Source of the DNA: Rikenellaceae bacterium
GTDB lineage: Bacteria; Bacteroidota; Bacteroidia; Bacteroidales; Rikenellaceae
Assembly (NCBI GenBank): GCA_015060045.1
Contig: SUZH01000008.1
Span: 36,092-100,091, forward strand
Direction of reading: 5' to 3'
Length of the DNA stretch: 64,000 nucleotides
The first letter of the stretch is position 1, and the number at the start of each line of letters is the position of its first letter. Made by a program: the position numbers and the translations under genes. Of this stretch, positions 31,715 through 41,144 are shown piece after piece. Under the pieces are notes generated by a model. It was not told the origin of the DNA and made no database searches. It saw nothing but the letters and a program-made list of their open reading frames with translations.

Positions 31715-32269
31715 ATGGAGCAGTTGAACGACTATAAAATCGCCTTCCGAGGCCTGAAAAACGGGGATCACGACTTCCAATTCGCGATCTCGGATCGGCT
31801 GTTTGAGGCCTACGAGAACCCCGAAGTGAAGGGCGGCAAGGGCGAAGCACAGGTTCGACTGAACCGTAGCGAAACGCAGCTCGTGTGCGATGTGAAGATC
31901 GAGGCCGAGGTGGTGGTTCCTTGCGATCGTTGTCTGGAGGATTGCCCCATCGCGATCGATTACGAAGGCCGTCTGATTGTCAAGTTCTCGGAGGAGGAGT
32001 TGGAGTATGACGGTGAGGTGATGTGGCTCTACCCGGGTGAGTCGGAGGTGGATCTCTCGCACTACATCTACGAGAGCATCATCCTTTCGCTTCCCTACCA
32101 GCGTGTACACGCCGAAGGGGAGTGCGATCCGCAGATGATGGCCCGCTTGACGATTGGCACCGAGGAGGAGCTTAACGCCATCGAGCAGCGTGCCGCACAG
32201 AGCGAAGAGCCTTCGGGTGCTTGGGATAAGTTGGCTGCCCTCAAGGCACAAATGGAAAAAGAAGATTAG
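31715..32269 (+). CDS. DUF177/YceD family protein
   Basis: CDVKIEAEVVVPCDRCLEDCPIAIDYEGRLIVKF; upstream of rpmF. Confidence 0.85.
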   Translation: MEQLNDYKIAFRGLKNGDHDFQFAISDRLFEAYENPEVKGGKGEAQVRLNRSETQLVCDVKIEAEVVVPCDRCLEDCPIAIDYEGRLIVKFSEEELEYDGEVMWLYPGESEVDLSHYIYESIILSLPYQRVHAEGECDPQMMARLTIGTEEELNAIEQRAAQSEEPSGAWDKLAALKAQMEKED

Positions 32270-32335
32270 CTGGGTATCTCCAACCCAAAAGTGATAGAAC
32301 AAAATACGTTAAACTAATAAAAGTAACATTGTAAA

Positions 32336-32518
32336 ATGGCACATCCTAAACACAAAGTCTCGTCGACTCGCCGAGACAAGAGAAGAACGAACTACAAGGC
32401 TGTCGTTCCGACGGTTGTAACCTGCTCGAACTGCGGTAGCGCAGTTCTCTACCACCGTGTATGCCCCGAGTGCGGCTTCTACCGTGGTAAGCTGGCGATC
32501 GAGAAGAAGGCCGAGTAA
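32336..32518 (+). CDS. rpmF: 50S ribosomal protein L32
   Basis: MAHPKHKVSSTRRDKRR, CxxC zinc pairs, 60 aa. Confidence 0.96.
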   Translation: MAHPKHKVSSTRRDKRRTNYKAVVPTVVTCSNCGSAVLYHRVCPECGFYRGKLAIEKKAE

Positions 32519-32526
32519 ATTTCTCG

Positions 32527-32648
32527 GCGAAGAAGCCTGATGGCCGATTTTGGCGTTACGCACAACTTCGTTATTGCTCACATACGGCAGTATGCTCCGC
32601 ATAACGAAGCCGTGCAAGCCTAAAAATCGTCACATCATCCTCCTTCGC
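32527..32648 (+). repeat. Long imperfect palindrome, element C (3' of rpmF)
   Basis: GCGAAGAAGCC..CGATTTTGGCGTTACGC..CTTCGTTATTGCTCACATAC-GGCA-GTATGCTCCGCATAACGAAG..GCAAGCCTAAAAATCG..CTCCTTCGC. Confidence 0.88.
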
Positions 32649-32770
32649 AACACTTTTTCGGGTAAATTTCTCGAGTATGAGGAGATAGCTCCTCACAAAA
32701 CTAAGAGCTGTCAGTGCCACGACGAGCACGGCGGCTCTTTTTTCTTTTTTTGAAACGAATACCAAACGCT

Positions 32771-33799
32771 ATGATAAAAATCGGTATTGATGCAATGGGT
32801 GGCGATTTCGCTCCCGAGGTAGCGATCGAGGGTGCGGTAATGGCCCTCGCGAAGATCGACAAGGAGAGCCGCATCGTCCTCTTTGGTGACGAGAAGCGCA
32901 TTCGTGAGCTGCTGGCCAAGCACAATTGTGCGGCCGAGAATTTCGACATCGTCCCGACGACGGAGGTTATTGAGATGGGTGATCATCCCGCCAAGGCCTT
33001 TGTCTCGAAGGCCGATTCGAGCATCACGGTGGGCTTCAACTACCTGGCCGAGGGTAAGATCGACGGCTTTGCCAGTGCCGGATCGACGGGCGCGATGCTC
33101 GTAGGCTCGACGATGGTCATCAAGCCCGTGGAGGGTGTGATTCGCCCCGTGATTTCGTCGCTCATCCCGAAGCTCATCAACCGTCGCGGTCTGATCCTCG
33201 ACGTGGGTCTGAATGTGGATGCCAAGCCCGAGGTGCTGGCACAGTACGCCCTGCTCGGCTCGATCTATGCGCAGTCGGTAATGGGTATCGAGAACCCGCG
33301 TGTCGCGCTGCTCAACATCGGCGAGGAGGAGGGCAAGGGCAACGCCCAGGCCAAGGCTACGTTCGACCTGCTGAAGGCCGACAAGCGCATCAACTTCGTG
33401 GGTAATGTTGAGTCGTCGTACATCTTCACGGGTACCTATGGCGGTCCCGATCCTGATGTGGTGGTGGCTGACGGTTTCGTGGGTAATACGGTGCTGAAGA
33501 TGGCCGAGGCCCTTTACCGCATCAACTTCAAGCTCAGCGGCGGCAAGCCCCGCGTGATGAACTTCCTGCGCCCCGTGCTGGGTCGCCTGATCCCGAAGCT
33601 CTACTACCAGCAGGATTTCTGGGAGCAGATGAACTACGAGTCGATCGGTGGTACGCCCGTGATCGGTATCAATGCCCCCGTAATGATTGGTCATGGTGGC
33701 TCGACGGCACGTGCCATCTCGTCGATGATTCTCTCGATGGAGCGTGAGATTAAGGGTAAGTTCCCCGAGAAATTACGCGCTGCATTGGCCGAAAAATAG
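32771..33799 (+). CDS. plsX: Phosphate acyltransferase PlsX
   Basis: IKIGIDAMGGDFAPEVAIEGAV; GSTGAMLVGS; start at 32771 preferred over track 32714. Confidence 0.94.
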   Translation: MIKIGIDAMGGDFAPEVAIEGAVMALAKIDKESRIVLFGDEKRIRELLAKHNCAAENFDIVPTTEVIEMGDHPAKAFVSKADSSITVGFNYLAEGKIDGFASAGSTGAMLVGSTMVIKPVEGVIRPVISSLIPKLINRRGLILDVGLNVDAKPEVLAQYALLGSIYAQSVMGIENPRVALLNIGEEEGKGNAQAKATFDLLKADKRINFVGNVESSYIFTGTYGGPDPDVVVADGFVGNTVLKMAEALYRINFKLSGGKPRVMNFLRPVLGRLIPKLYYQQDFWEQMNYESIGGTPVIGINAPVMIGHGGSTARAISSMILSMEREIKGKFPEKLRAALAEK

Positions 33800-33822
33800 A
33801 AGAAAGCGTTTAACGCAATGAT

Positions 33823-33859
33823 AAAAGGCCGATAACCCAAAAGGTTGTCGGCCTTTTTT
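33823..33859 (+). terminator. Rho-independent terminator of plsX
   Basis: AAAAGGCCGATAACC-loop-GGTTGTCGGCCTTTTTT. Confidence 0.85.
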
Positions 33860-33894
33860 ATTATCTTTGTCTTACGACCAACCTTTTTTCGAAG

Positions 33895-35478
33895 ATGAAA
33901 CGATTCGTTTTAGCCCTCTTTTTTCTCCTCGTGTCGGCTTCGGCCACGGCGCAGTGGATTCCCGATCAGGGGGACGGTACCTACCGCAACCCGATTCTCT
34001 TTGCCGACTACTCGGACCCCGATGTGATCCGCGTGGGGGAGGATTATTGGATGGTGGCTTCGAGCTTTACCTGCCTGCCGGGTATTCCGCTCCTGCACTC
34101 GAAGGATTTGGTTAATTGGCGCATCGTAAACCACATCTACGACCGTCTGCCGCACGATAAGTACAACCATCCCGCTCACGGCGAGGGATCGTGGGCCCCT
34201 TCGATCCGCTACCACAAGGGGATGTTCTATGTCTATTTCTGCACCCCGAACGATGGCCTGTTTGTGGCGCGTGCGAAGAATCCGCTGGGGAGGTGGCAGT
34301 TGCACCAGGTGCTCGATGTTGTGAAGTGGGAGGACCCCTGCCCCTTGTGGGACGAGGATGGGAACGCCTACCTGGTTCACAGCATCCACCGTGGCGGTCC
34401 GGCTATCGTACACCGCATGTCGGAGGATGGACTGCGTCTGTTGGATAATGGCGTGACGGTCTATCACGATACGGAGGAGAACCCGATCCTGGAGGGAATG
34501 AAATTCCAAAAGCGCAACGGCTACTACTACATCTTCGCGCCGGCAGGTGGTGTCGAGACAGGGTGGCAGACGGTGTTGCGTGCCAAGGATATCTACGGCC
34601 CCTACGAGGCGCGTCGCGTGATGCAGGCGGGTGATAACGGCATCAACGGTCCGCATCAGGGCGGTCTGGTCGAAACGCAGCGTGGCGAGTGGTGGTTCAT
34701 CCACTTTCAGTCGCGCGGCATCTATGGCCGTGTCTGCCACCTGCAACCGGCGCGGTGGACCGAGGAGGATTGGATTGTGATTGGTGAAGACCCCGACGGT
34801 GACGGCATCGGAACCCCCTTGCCGGGTGGTCGGAAACCCGATGTGGGGCGCGCGTGGCCGATCGAGATTCCGCAGACCTCGGATGAGTTTGCCCGGAAAA
34901 CGCTCGGCCTGCAGTGGCAGTGGCACGCCCACGAGCAGCGGGATTGGTACTCGCTCACAGCGCGACGGGGGTGGTTAAGACTCTATGCCGAGCCCTGCCC
35001 CTCGGAGGAGGGCAACCTGTACTATGCGGGCAATCTCTTGTTGCAGAAGGTGGCCGAGGAGGAACCGATGATAACGACCTGCCTCGAGGCAGCGTTTGAG
35101 GCGGTGGGGGAGCGTGCCGGCCTGGTGATGCACGGCAACCCCTACACCTTTATCGCCCTGGAGCGCTGCGCGGAGGGCAATCGCGTGCGTGTGTATAGCG
35201 GTAAGGGCGATAAATACCCCAACCGTCCGCAGGTCGAGGCCGAACAGGCGGTCGATACGAATCGCATATTCCTGCGTGTCGTGCTCCATGCCGATGCGAC
35301 GTGTAGCTATTCGTACGGCCTCGATGGCGCGCGTTTTGTGCCGCTGGGCGAACGCTATACCGTGGCGCCCGGTGTCTGGATTGGTGCCAAGGTGGGCATC
35401 TTCTGCCTTTCGCCCAATGTGGCGCGTGGCGCGGGCTATGCCGATTTCGACTACGTGCGGATCGAAAGCCAGCCATAG
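33895..35478 (+). CDS. Glycoside hydrolase family 43 protein (beta-xylosidase/arabinofuranosidase-like)
   Basis: GDGTYRNPILFADYSDPDVIRVGEDYWMVASSFTCLPGIPLLHSKDLVNWRIVNH; WEDPCPLWDEDG. Confidence 0.9.
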   Translation: MKRFVLALFFLLVSASATAQWIPDQGDGTYRNPILFADYSDPDVIRVGEDYWMVASSFTCLPGIPLLHSKDLVNWRIVNHIYDRLPHDKYNHPAHGEGSWAPSIRYHKGMFYVYFCTPNDGLFVARAKNPLGRWQLHQVLDVVKWEDPCPLWDEDGNAYLVHSIHRGGPAIVHRMSEDGLRLLDNGVTVYHDTEENPILEGMKFQKRNGYYYIFAPAGGVETGWQTVLRAKDIYGPYEARRVMQAGDNGINGPHQGGLVETQRGEWWFIHFQSRGIYGRVCHLQPARWTEEDWIVIGEDPDGDGIGTPLPGGRKPDVGRAWPIEIPQTSDEFARKTLGLQWQWHAHEQRDWYSLTARRGWLRLYAEPCPSEEGNLYYAGNLLLQKVAEEEPMITTCLEAAFEAVGERAGLVMHGNPYTFIALERCAEGNRVRVYSGKGDKYPNRPQVEAEQAVDTNRIFLRVVLHADATCSYSYGLDGARFVPLGERYTVAPGVWIGAKVGIFCLSPNVARGAGYADFDYVRIESQP

Positions 35479-35481
35479 AAC

Positions 35482-35516
35482 AAAACGCTTGGAGTGTTGC
35501 TCCAAGCGTTTTTTCT
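35482..35516 (+). terminator. Terminator of the GH43 gene
   Basis: AAAACGCTTGGAG-TGTTG-CTCCAAGCGTTTTTTCT. Confidence 0.85.
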
Positions 35517-35518
35517 AT

Positions 35519-35612
35519 AAGGGGCTCGAAGTGCGAAGCACTCGCCGAAATACCATTGAAAATAAGATAGAGATATTGTTTCATGAAGGGGCTCGAAGTG
35601 CGAAGCACTCGC
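35519..35612. repeat. Two direct repeats (67-bp spacing) containing a tRNA-His T-arm-like segment
   Basis: AAGGGGCTCGAAGTGCGAAGCACTCGC at 35519-35545 and 35586-35612; GAAGGGGCTCGAA recurs in tRNA-His (35810-35822). Confidence 0.85.
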
Positions 35613-35649
35613 GAGGACACCACTGAAAATATAATATAAGTGTCCTCGC
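35611..35649. repeat. Inverted repeat with AT-rich loop
   Basis: GCGAGGACAC-19 nt AT-rich-GTGTCCTCGC, 10-bp perfect stem. Confidence 0.85.
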
Positions 35650-35687
35650 AATCCTATCTAAATGCCCTCTTCCGCTTTGAGCAGAAA

Positions 35688-35716
35688 ACCTGCCGCAAGC
35701 GGCAGGTGGTTTTTTT
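35688..35716 (+). terminator. Strong plus-strand hairpin with T-run
   Basis: ACCTGCCGC-AA-GCGGCAGGT then GGTTTTTTT. Confidence 0.75.
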
Positions 35717-35755
35717 GTGGCGAGTGGGCAGGCTTGCATGCAAGCACATCGCCAC
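35717..35755. repeat. Nested palindrome
   Basis: GTGGCGA...TCGCCAC enclosing GCTTGCATGCAAGC. Confidence 0.75.
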
Positions 35756-35788
35756 AAAAAAACGCTTGGAGACAACTCCAAGCGTTTT
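35753..35788 (-). terminator. Terminator of tRNA-His
   Basis: Minus strand AAAACGCTTGGAG-TTGT-CTCCAAGCGTTTTTTTGTGG; same 13-bp stem as the GH43 terminator. Confidence 0.8.
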
Positions 35789-35802
35789 CTGCGAATAAAG
35801 AG

Positions 35803-35877
<75 letters not shown>

Positions 35878-35977
35878 ATGTGATTGACTTCTGATCGTCA
35901 ATCGGAGTGCAAATATAGATGTTTTTTTGTTTCGGTGCAAATAATTCGGCAAAAAAGTGCGAAAACGCGCCGCAGCT

Positions 35978-36313
35978 TTAGTGCGAGATCGATTTCGAGA
36001 AGAGGTTAATGATCAACACACCGGCCAAAATCAGCACCAGGCCAATCACGGCGGGCAGATCCAGCTGCTCCTTATGAAGCGCCACACCCAGCAGGGCGAT
36101 GAGCACCATACCCGTTCCGGCCCAAAGAGCATAGGCAACACCTACGGGCATCGTGCGAACCGTCAGCGTGAGAAAATAGAGCGCTCCGAGGTAGGTCACC
36201 AGCGTAAAGATCGTAGCCACGGGGCGGGTAAAATGCTCGGTATATTTCAGCAGGACGGCCCAGGCAACTTCGCAAACAATCGCGATGGCCAGGTATAGAT
36301 AACTTCTCCACAT
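35978..36313 (-). CDS. SMR family multidrug/quaternary ammonium efflux protein
   Basis: 111 aa, four TMs, YLYLAIAIVCEVAWAVLLKYTEHFTRP, GVAYALWAGTGMV. Confidence 0.9.
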   Translation of the reverse strand: MWRSYLYLAIAIVCEVAWAVLLKYTEHFTRPVATIFTLVTYLGALYFLTLTVRTMPVGVAYALWAGTGMVLIALLGVALHKEQLDLPAVIGLVLILAGVLIINLFSKSISH

Positions 36314-36316
36314 AGG

Positions 36317-37957
36317 CTATCGACCTAAAAGAATGCGTGCCTGTGCGCGGGCGGCCTCCGTGATTTCGGCACCCGACAACATCTTGGCGATCTCCGTTTC
36401 GCGCTCCTCGTCCGTTAGGCGACGTAGGTAGGTGCGCCCCTCCTCCTTGTAGACCACAAAGTGCGTGTTGCCCTTCGAGGCGACCTGCGGCAGGTGGGTG
36501 ATATCGACCACCTGCATCGTGGTCGAGAGGCGGGCGATGATCTCACCCATGGCATCGGCAATGCGACCCGAAACACCCGTGTCGATCTCGTCGAAGAGGA
36601 TCGTGGGGAGCTGCATGCGACGCGCCAGGAGCGCTTTGAGGGCCAGCATCACGCGCGAGAGTTCACCGCCTGAGGCGATCTTCTCGATTGGTTGCGGACG
36701 GGTCGTGCGGTTGGCCGTGAAGAGGAACTGCACGCTGTCGCTACCCGTGCGGCTTAGCTCGCGGGGCGAAAGCTCCACCTCGAAGCGTGTCTCGGCCATG
36801 CCGAGCAGCGTGAGGGTGGCGAGAATCTCCTCCGTAAAGGGGGCTGCAGCTGCCTGTCGGGCCTGATGCAGCTCATCGGCCAGGGCGCGGGTCTGCTGCT
36901 CCTGCTCACGGAGCGCCTCCTCGGCGCGGGTGATCTCCTCGTCGGAGTGGGTAATCGCATCGAGCTTGCGGCGGCACTCATCGCGCAGGGCGATCAGCTC
37001 CGCCTCATCTTGTGTGCGGTGTTTCTGTTGCAGGGCAATGAGGGCATCGAGGCGGGCGGTCTTCTTCTGCAATCGCTCGGGATCGCTGTCGAGATGCTCC
37101 GTGTCGGAGGCCATGCTGCGGTTCAGATCCTTCAGCTCCTCCAGGACCGAGCGCAGTCGCTCGGCATACTCGGCAGCCGGTGCAAACTGATTGCCGATCT
37201 GGCGCATCCCCTGCTCGCCCTCCTTCAGACGGCTCAGGATGCCCGTCTCGTCGGCATCGAGGTCGTTGCGCAGGGTAGTGAAGAGCTCCCCGATGCGGTC
37301 GGCATTCTCCAGCACCACGAGTTCGGCCTCCAGCTCGGCCTGCTCGCCCAAGCGCAGCTTGGCCGCCTCCAGCTCCTCGCATTGGAAGCGCAGCCACTCC
37401 TCGTCGCGTCGTCCTGCCTCGGCGGCCGTGCGCAACGCTTGCAGGCGCTGACGAGCCTCCTGCAGGGTGGTGTAGGCTGTGGTGTAGCGCTCCAACAGAG
37501 CCCCGTTGCCGGCCATCGTGTCGAGGGCTGAGGTGCGGAACTCCTCCGAGGAGAGAATCAGATTTTGGTGCTGTGAATGGATATCCACCAGGCGCGATCC
37601 CAGCTCACGCATCGTCGTGAGGGGTACGGGCATGTCATTGACAAACGAACGGCTCTTGCCCGCGGGGGTGATAAGGCGCGTGAGGGTGGTCTGTGTGTCG
37701 TAGTCTAACTCCTGCTCCTCGAAGAAGGGCTCCAGATTCAGTCCCGTGAGGTCGAACGTACCCTCCACCTTGCAGTTACGCGTGTTATCCTTGATCGCCG
37801 TTCCCTCGTTCTTGGCGCCCAGCAGGAGCGAGAGCGCACCCAGCAGGATCGACTTTCCGGCACCCGTTTCACCCGTGAGGATGTTCAGGTGCTCGTCCAA
37901 TTCCAACTCGAGGTGGTCGATCAGGGCATAGTTCTCAACCGTAAGGCGACGTAACAT
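36317..37957 (-). CDS. recN: DNA repair protein RecN
   Basis: MLRRLTVENYALIDHLELELDEHLNILTGETGAGKSILLGAL; SGGELSRVMLALKALL. Confidence 0.95.
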   Translation of the reverse strand: MLRRLTVENYALIDHLELELDEHLNILTGETGAGKSILLGALSLLLGAKNEGTAIKDNTRNCKVEGTFDLTGLNLEPFFEEQELDYDTQTTLTRLITPAGKSRSFVNDMPVPLTTMRELGSRLVDIHSQHQNLILSSEEFRTSALDTMAGNGALLERYTTAYTTLQEARQRLQALRTAAEAGRRDEEWLRFQCEELEAAKLRLGEQAELEAELVVLENADRIGELFTTLRNDLDADETGILSRLKEGEQGMRQIGNQFAPAAEYAERLRSVLEELKDLNRSMASDTEHLDSDPERLQKKTARLDALIALQQKHRTQDEAELIALRDECRRKLDAITHSDEEITRAEEALREQEQQTRALADELHQARQAAAAPFTEEILATLTLLGMAETRFEVELSPRELSRTGSDSVQFLFTANRTTRPQPIEKIASGGELSRVMLALKALLARRMQLPTILFDEIDTGVSGRIADAMGEIIARLSTTMQVVDITHLPQVASKGNTHFVVYKEEGRTYLRRLTDEERETEIAKMLSGAEITEAARAQARILLGR

Positions 37958-37973
37958 GGCGGCAGGGGGGGGG

Positions 37974-39188
37974 TTAGTGAAGTAGCTGTTCGATTTTCTG
38001 TACGATGCGCTCGGCTACCTCGCGCTTCGTAAGGAGCGGCAGCTCCTCCTGGGAGGTGGGGTCGATGAGCGTGACGCGGTTCGTGTCACCACGGAAACCG
38101 GCACCCGCTTCGCGCAGGGAGTTCAGTACGATGAAGTCGAAATTCTTTTTCGTGAGTTTTTGGGTGGCGTTTGCCTCCTCGTTTTGGGTCTCCATGGCAA
38201 AGCCTACGAGAATCTTCTGCCCCTTCGTGCTACCCAGCTCGGCGGCGATGTCGCGCGTGCGCTTGAGCGGAATCTGCAGGTCGGCATCCGACTTCTTGAG
38301 CTTCTCGGTAGCCACCTCGGCGGGGGTGTAGTCCGCTACGGCGGCACACATCACGGCTCCATCGGCCTCCTCGAAGGCTGCAACCGTCGCCCGGTACATC
38401 TCCTCGGCCGTCAGGACATCGACACGCTCCACACCTGCAGGCGTCGCGAGTGCCGTGCGGCCGCTTACGAGCGTAACACGCGCCCCCTTGTCGGCCAATG
38501 TTTCGGCGATGGCGTAGCCCATCTTGCCCGACGAGTGGTTCGAGATGAAGCGCACGGGATCGATCGGCTCGATCGTAGGACCGGCCGTTACGACAAAGTG
38601 CTTACCCGTTAAAGGCTTTTTTTTTTCGGCGAAGTGGGCTTTGAGCTGTGCTATGATCTCCTCGGGCTCGGCCATACGGCCCTTGCCCTCCAAACCGCTG
38701 GCCAGCTCACCCGACCCGGGCTCGATGATCCCCACACCATGCTCCTTGAGCTCCTTGAGGTTGCGCTGCGTGGTGTAGTGGGCGTACATGTCGAGATCCA
38801 TGGCAGGAGCGACCATCACGGGGCAACGTGCCGAGAGGTAGGTCGTCAGCAGCAGGTTATCTGCTACGCCGGCCGTCATCTTGGCAAGCGTGTTGGCCGT
38901 GGCGGGGGCGATGAGCATCAGATCCGCCCACTCGCCCAGCGATACGTGCGAATTCCACTGCCCGTTCTCGGGGTCGAAGAACTCGACCAGAATCGGACGG
39001 CGCGAAAGGGTGGCCATCGTCAGGGGGGTGATGAATTGCTTGGCGAGGGCGGTCATGACAACCTGCACCTCGGCCCCCTCCCGTTTCAATAAACGGCAGA
39101 GCGCAGCGGCCTTGTAGGCAGCGATGCTGCCCGTTATACCCAACAAGATGTGTCGTCCTTCCAGCGGGCGGCTTGTGACGGTTGCCAT
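37974..39188 (-). CDS. coaBC: Bifunctional phosphopantothenoylcysteine decarboxylase/phosphopantothenate-cysteine ligase
   Basis: GITGSIAAYKAA; VVTAGPTIEPIDPVRFISNHSSGKMGYAIAE. Confidence 0.95.
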   Translation of the reverse strand: MATVTSRPLEGRHILLGITGSIAAYKAAALCRLLKREGAEVQVVMTALAKQFITPLTMATLSRRPILVEFFDPENGQWNSHVSLGEWADLMLIAPATANTLAKMTAGVADNLLLTTYLSARCPVMVAPAMDLDMYAHYTTQRNLKELKEHGVGIIEPGSGELASGLEGKGRMAEPEEIIAQLKAHFAEKKKPLTGKHFVVTAGPTIEPIDPVRFISNHSSGKMGYAIAETLADKGARVTLVSGRTALATPAGVERVDVLTAEEMYRATVAAFEEADGAVMCAAVADYTPAEVATEKLKKSDADLQIPLKRTRDIAAELGSTKGQKILVGFAMETQNEEANATQKLTKKNFDFIVLNSLREAGAGFRGDTNRVTLIDPTSQEELPLLTKREVAERIVQKIEQLLH

Positions 39189-39225
39189 GGCGGGATCGGT
39201 TTAAGGTGTGGCGGAAAAATGAGGA

Positions 39226-39537
39226 TTACTTACCCTCCTTGTAGAAGAGCTCGTCGTCGAGGAACTCCTCCGTAGCGATGATCGTCGGCTTCGGCAGACG
39301 CTCGTAGTAGCGCGAGATCTCGATCTGCTCACGGTTCTCGAAGGTCTCCTCCATCGTGTCCGTGGGCGACGAGAAGTCGGCCAGCTTACGCGTCAGCTCG
39401 GTCTTCAGCTCGCTCGAAATCTGGTTGGCACGACGTGCAATGATGTTGATCGACTCGTAGATGTTGCCGGTCTCCTGATCCAAATCCACCAGCTTGCGGG
39501 TTACGGTGTTGTTCGGAATGTTCTTTTTGATCTCCAT
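39226..39537 (-). CDS. rpoZ: RNA polymerase omega/Rpb6-like subunit
   Basis: TGNIYESINIIARRANQISSELKTELTRKL; 103 aa, adjacent to coaBC and bamD. Confidence 0.8.
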   Translation of the reverse strand: MEIKKNIPNNTVTRKLVDLDQETGNIYESINIIARRANQISSELKTELTRKLADFSSPTDTMEETFENREQIEISRYYERLPKPTIIATEEFLDDELFYKEGK

Positions 39538-39619
39538 AGTGGGTCTATTTTTGATTTTTATCTTATTTGCTTTTCATGGGGCGGCGGTGAGTTGCCCCTC
39601 TTCCGCCTCGATGTCGGTG

Positions 39620-40441
39620 CTACTCCTCGGGCTTTTCAGCCTCGGTGCGAGCCAGGTATTTACGGGCATTCTCAGCCCATTTGTCCACCTGCTTGCGGTG
39701 TTTCGACTCGGGGAACTCCTCGCAGAACGAGAGGTAGGAGTCGAGCATCGAGAGGTAGCGGTCGGTCTGCTTCGAGGCCACCGAGTTCTCTGCCAAGCGG
39801 TAGCTCGAATCGACGATCAGGTACATGATCTCCTCGCGGTGTGTACTCTCGGGATGAGCGCGCAGGGCATTCTTCAAGGCGACGATGGCCGACTTGTAAC
39901 GCCCGATCTTATAATAGGTGTAGGCGTTGAGGTAGCTCTTGTCGTGCAGACGCTGCGTCAGTTCCTCGTGCAGTTTGTAGAACTCATCCACCTTGTCGCT
40001 CTCGGGGTAGCGCGAGATAAACTCGTTGATGGCGATGATGGCCTTCGTGGTCATCGTCTGGTCGCGCGACGGACCCGGTGACATGCGGTAAAAGCACTCG
40101 GCGTACATACCCTCGGCTTTCTCGATGAAAACGCTGCGGCCAAAGCGGCGGCGGAACTCATCCAGCAGTTGCGAAGCGGTATCGTAGTCCGTATTCTTGT
40201 ATTTGCAGTAGGCGTTGAAGAAAGCGATCGAATCCTCGCGCGGTGTGCCCATGTAGACCGGTGCAACGCTCTCGAAGAGGGTCGATGCACGATTCCACTT
40301 CTTGAGCTCGTAAAGTTCGAGCGCCTTGGCATAGATATCGTTCGGGTCGCCCTCCTTGAGCAATGCATGGATACCGCTACACTGGCTCAGGGTGAGAAGG
40401 ATCACTCCGGCGGCTAAAAAACGTAAAAAAGTCTGCTTCAT
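39620..40441 (-). CDS. bamD: Outer membrane assembly lipoprotein BamD
   Basis: Start ATG 40441 (MKQTFLRFLAAGVILLTLSQCSG lipobox), TPR repeats; track start 40783 rejected. Confidence 0.88.
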   Translation of the reverse strand: MKQTFLRFLAAGVILLTLSQCSGIHALLKEGDPNDIYAKALELYELKKWNRASTLFESVAPVYMGTPREDSIAFFNAYCKYKNTDYDTASQLLDEFRRRFGRSVFIEKAEGMYAECFYRMSPGPSRDQTMTTKAIIAINEFISRYPESDKVDEFYKLHEELTQRLHDKSYLNAYTYYKIGRYKSAIVALKNALRAHPESTHREEIMYLIVDSSYRLAENSVASKQTDRYLSMLDSYLSFCEEFPESKHRKQVDKWAENARKYLARTEAEKPEE

Positions 40442-40575
40442 CTGCTTGTTTGATTCTTGATAACGCGCATTATCGCGCAAAGTTACGCAAAAAGTAACGA
40501 AAAGCCAAATAAATTTCGTGCCCCGAGGGGTAAGTTTTTTAGGCTTTTTTGCCTCGCTCGCTCGCGCGCATGAGA

Positions 40576-40601
40576 AAACCGCACCTTTCCGGGTGCGGTT
40601 T
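40576..40601 (-). terminator. Terminator of the ECF sigma operon
   Basis: Minus strand AAACCGCACC-CGGAAA-GGTGCGGTTTTCT. Confidence 0.65.
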
Positions 40602-40619
40602 GCGTTGATTTTCTGTCGC

Positions 40620-41144
40620 TTATCGGTTTCTTGGCGGACGATTAAAGCTGCCTCGTTGCTCGCCCGGACGACCCATTGGACGGGCCGTGGAGGAACGCTC
40701 GTGGTGGCGTTGCTGGATGCGCTCACCCTGGCGTTGCTCCAGGCGGTAGAGCTGCTCGATCTGACGGGGTGTAAGCACCTCACGGAAACGAGGGTAGTAC
40801 TGCTCTCGAATATCGAGAATGGCGCGACTCATAGCGAAACGGTTGAGGATGTTTTTCTCGATCTGCTCATCGCTCAGCATGGGGCGCTCCTCGCCCTCCT
40901 TTTTTTCACCGCGCGTGGGTTGCTCGAAACGGTATTGCGCACGCACTTGGCGCATCGCCTCGTGGTACTCGGCGTAGATTTTCGTGAACTGCTCGGCGGT
41001 AGCCTTATCGAGCTTCAGCGCCTCGACCAGCTGTTCGTTGCGGTTCGTGTTGTTGGCCGGATGCGGCTTGCGTTGCGGCGCCTGGGCCATGCCTTGCACG
41101 GTCATTGTGAGCGTGACAAGAATTACTGCAAAAAATCGTATCAT
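40620..41144 (-). CDS. Spy/CpxP-like periplasmic protein
   Basis: Signal peptide, helical, LTPRQIEQLYRLEQRQ motif. Confidence 0.6.
   Translation of the reverse strand: MIRFFAVILVTLTMTVQGMAQAPQRKPHPANNTNRNEQLVEALKLDKATAEQFTKIYAEYHEAMRQVRAQYRFEQPTRGEKKEGEERPMLSDEQIEKNILNRFAMSRAILDIREQYYPRFREVLTPRQIEQLYRLEQRQGERIQQRHHERSSTARPMGRPGEQRGSFNRPPRNR

Noticed and set aside
32703-32745. Imperfect hairpin with T-run before plsX
   Set aside because: AAGAGCTGTC..GGCGGCTCTTTTTT could be a terminator, but pairing is weak and it lies just upstream of plsX; left unannotated.
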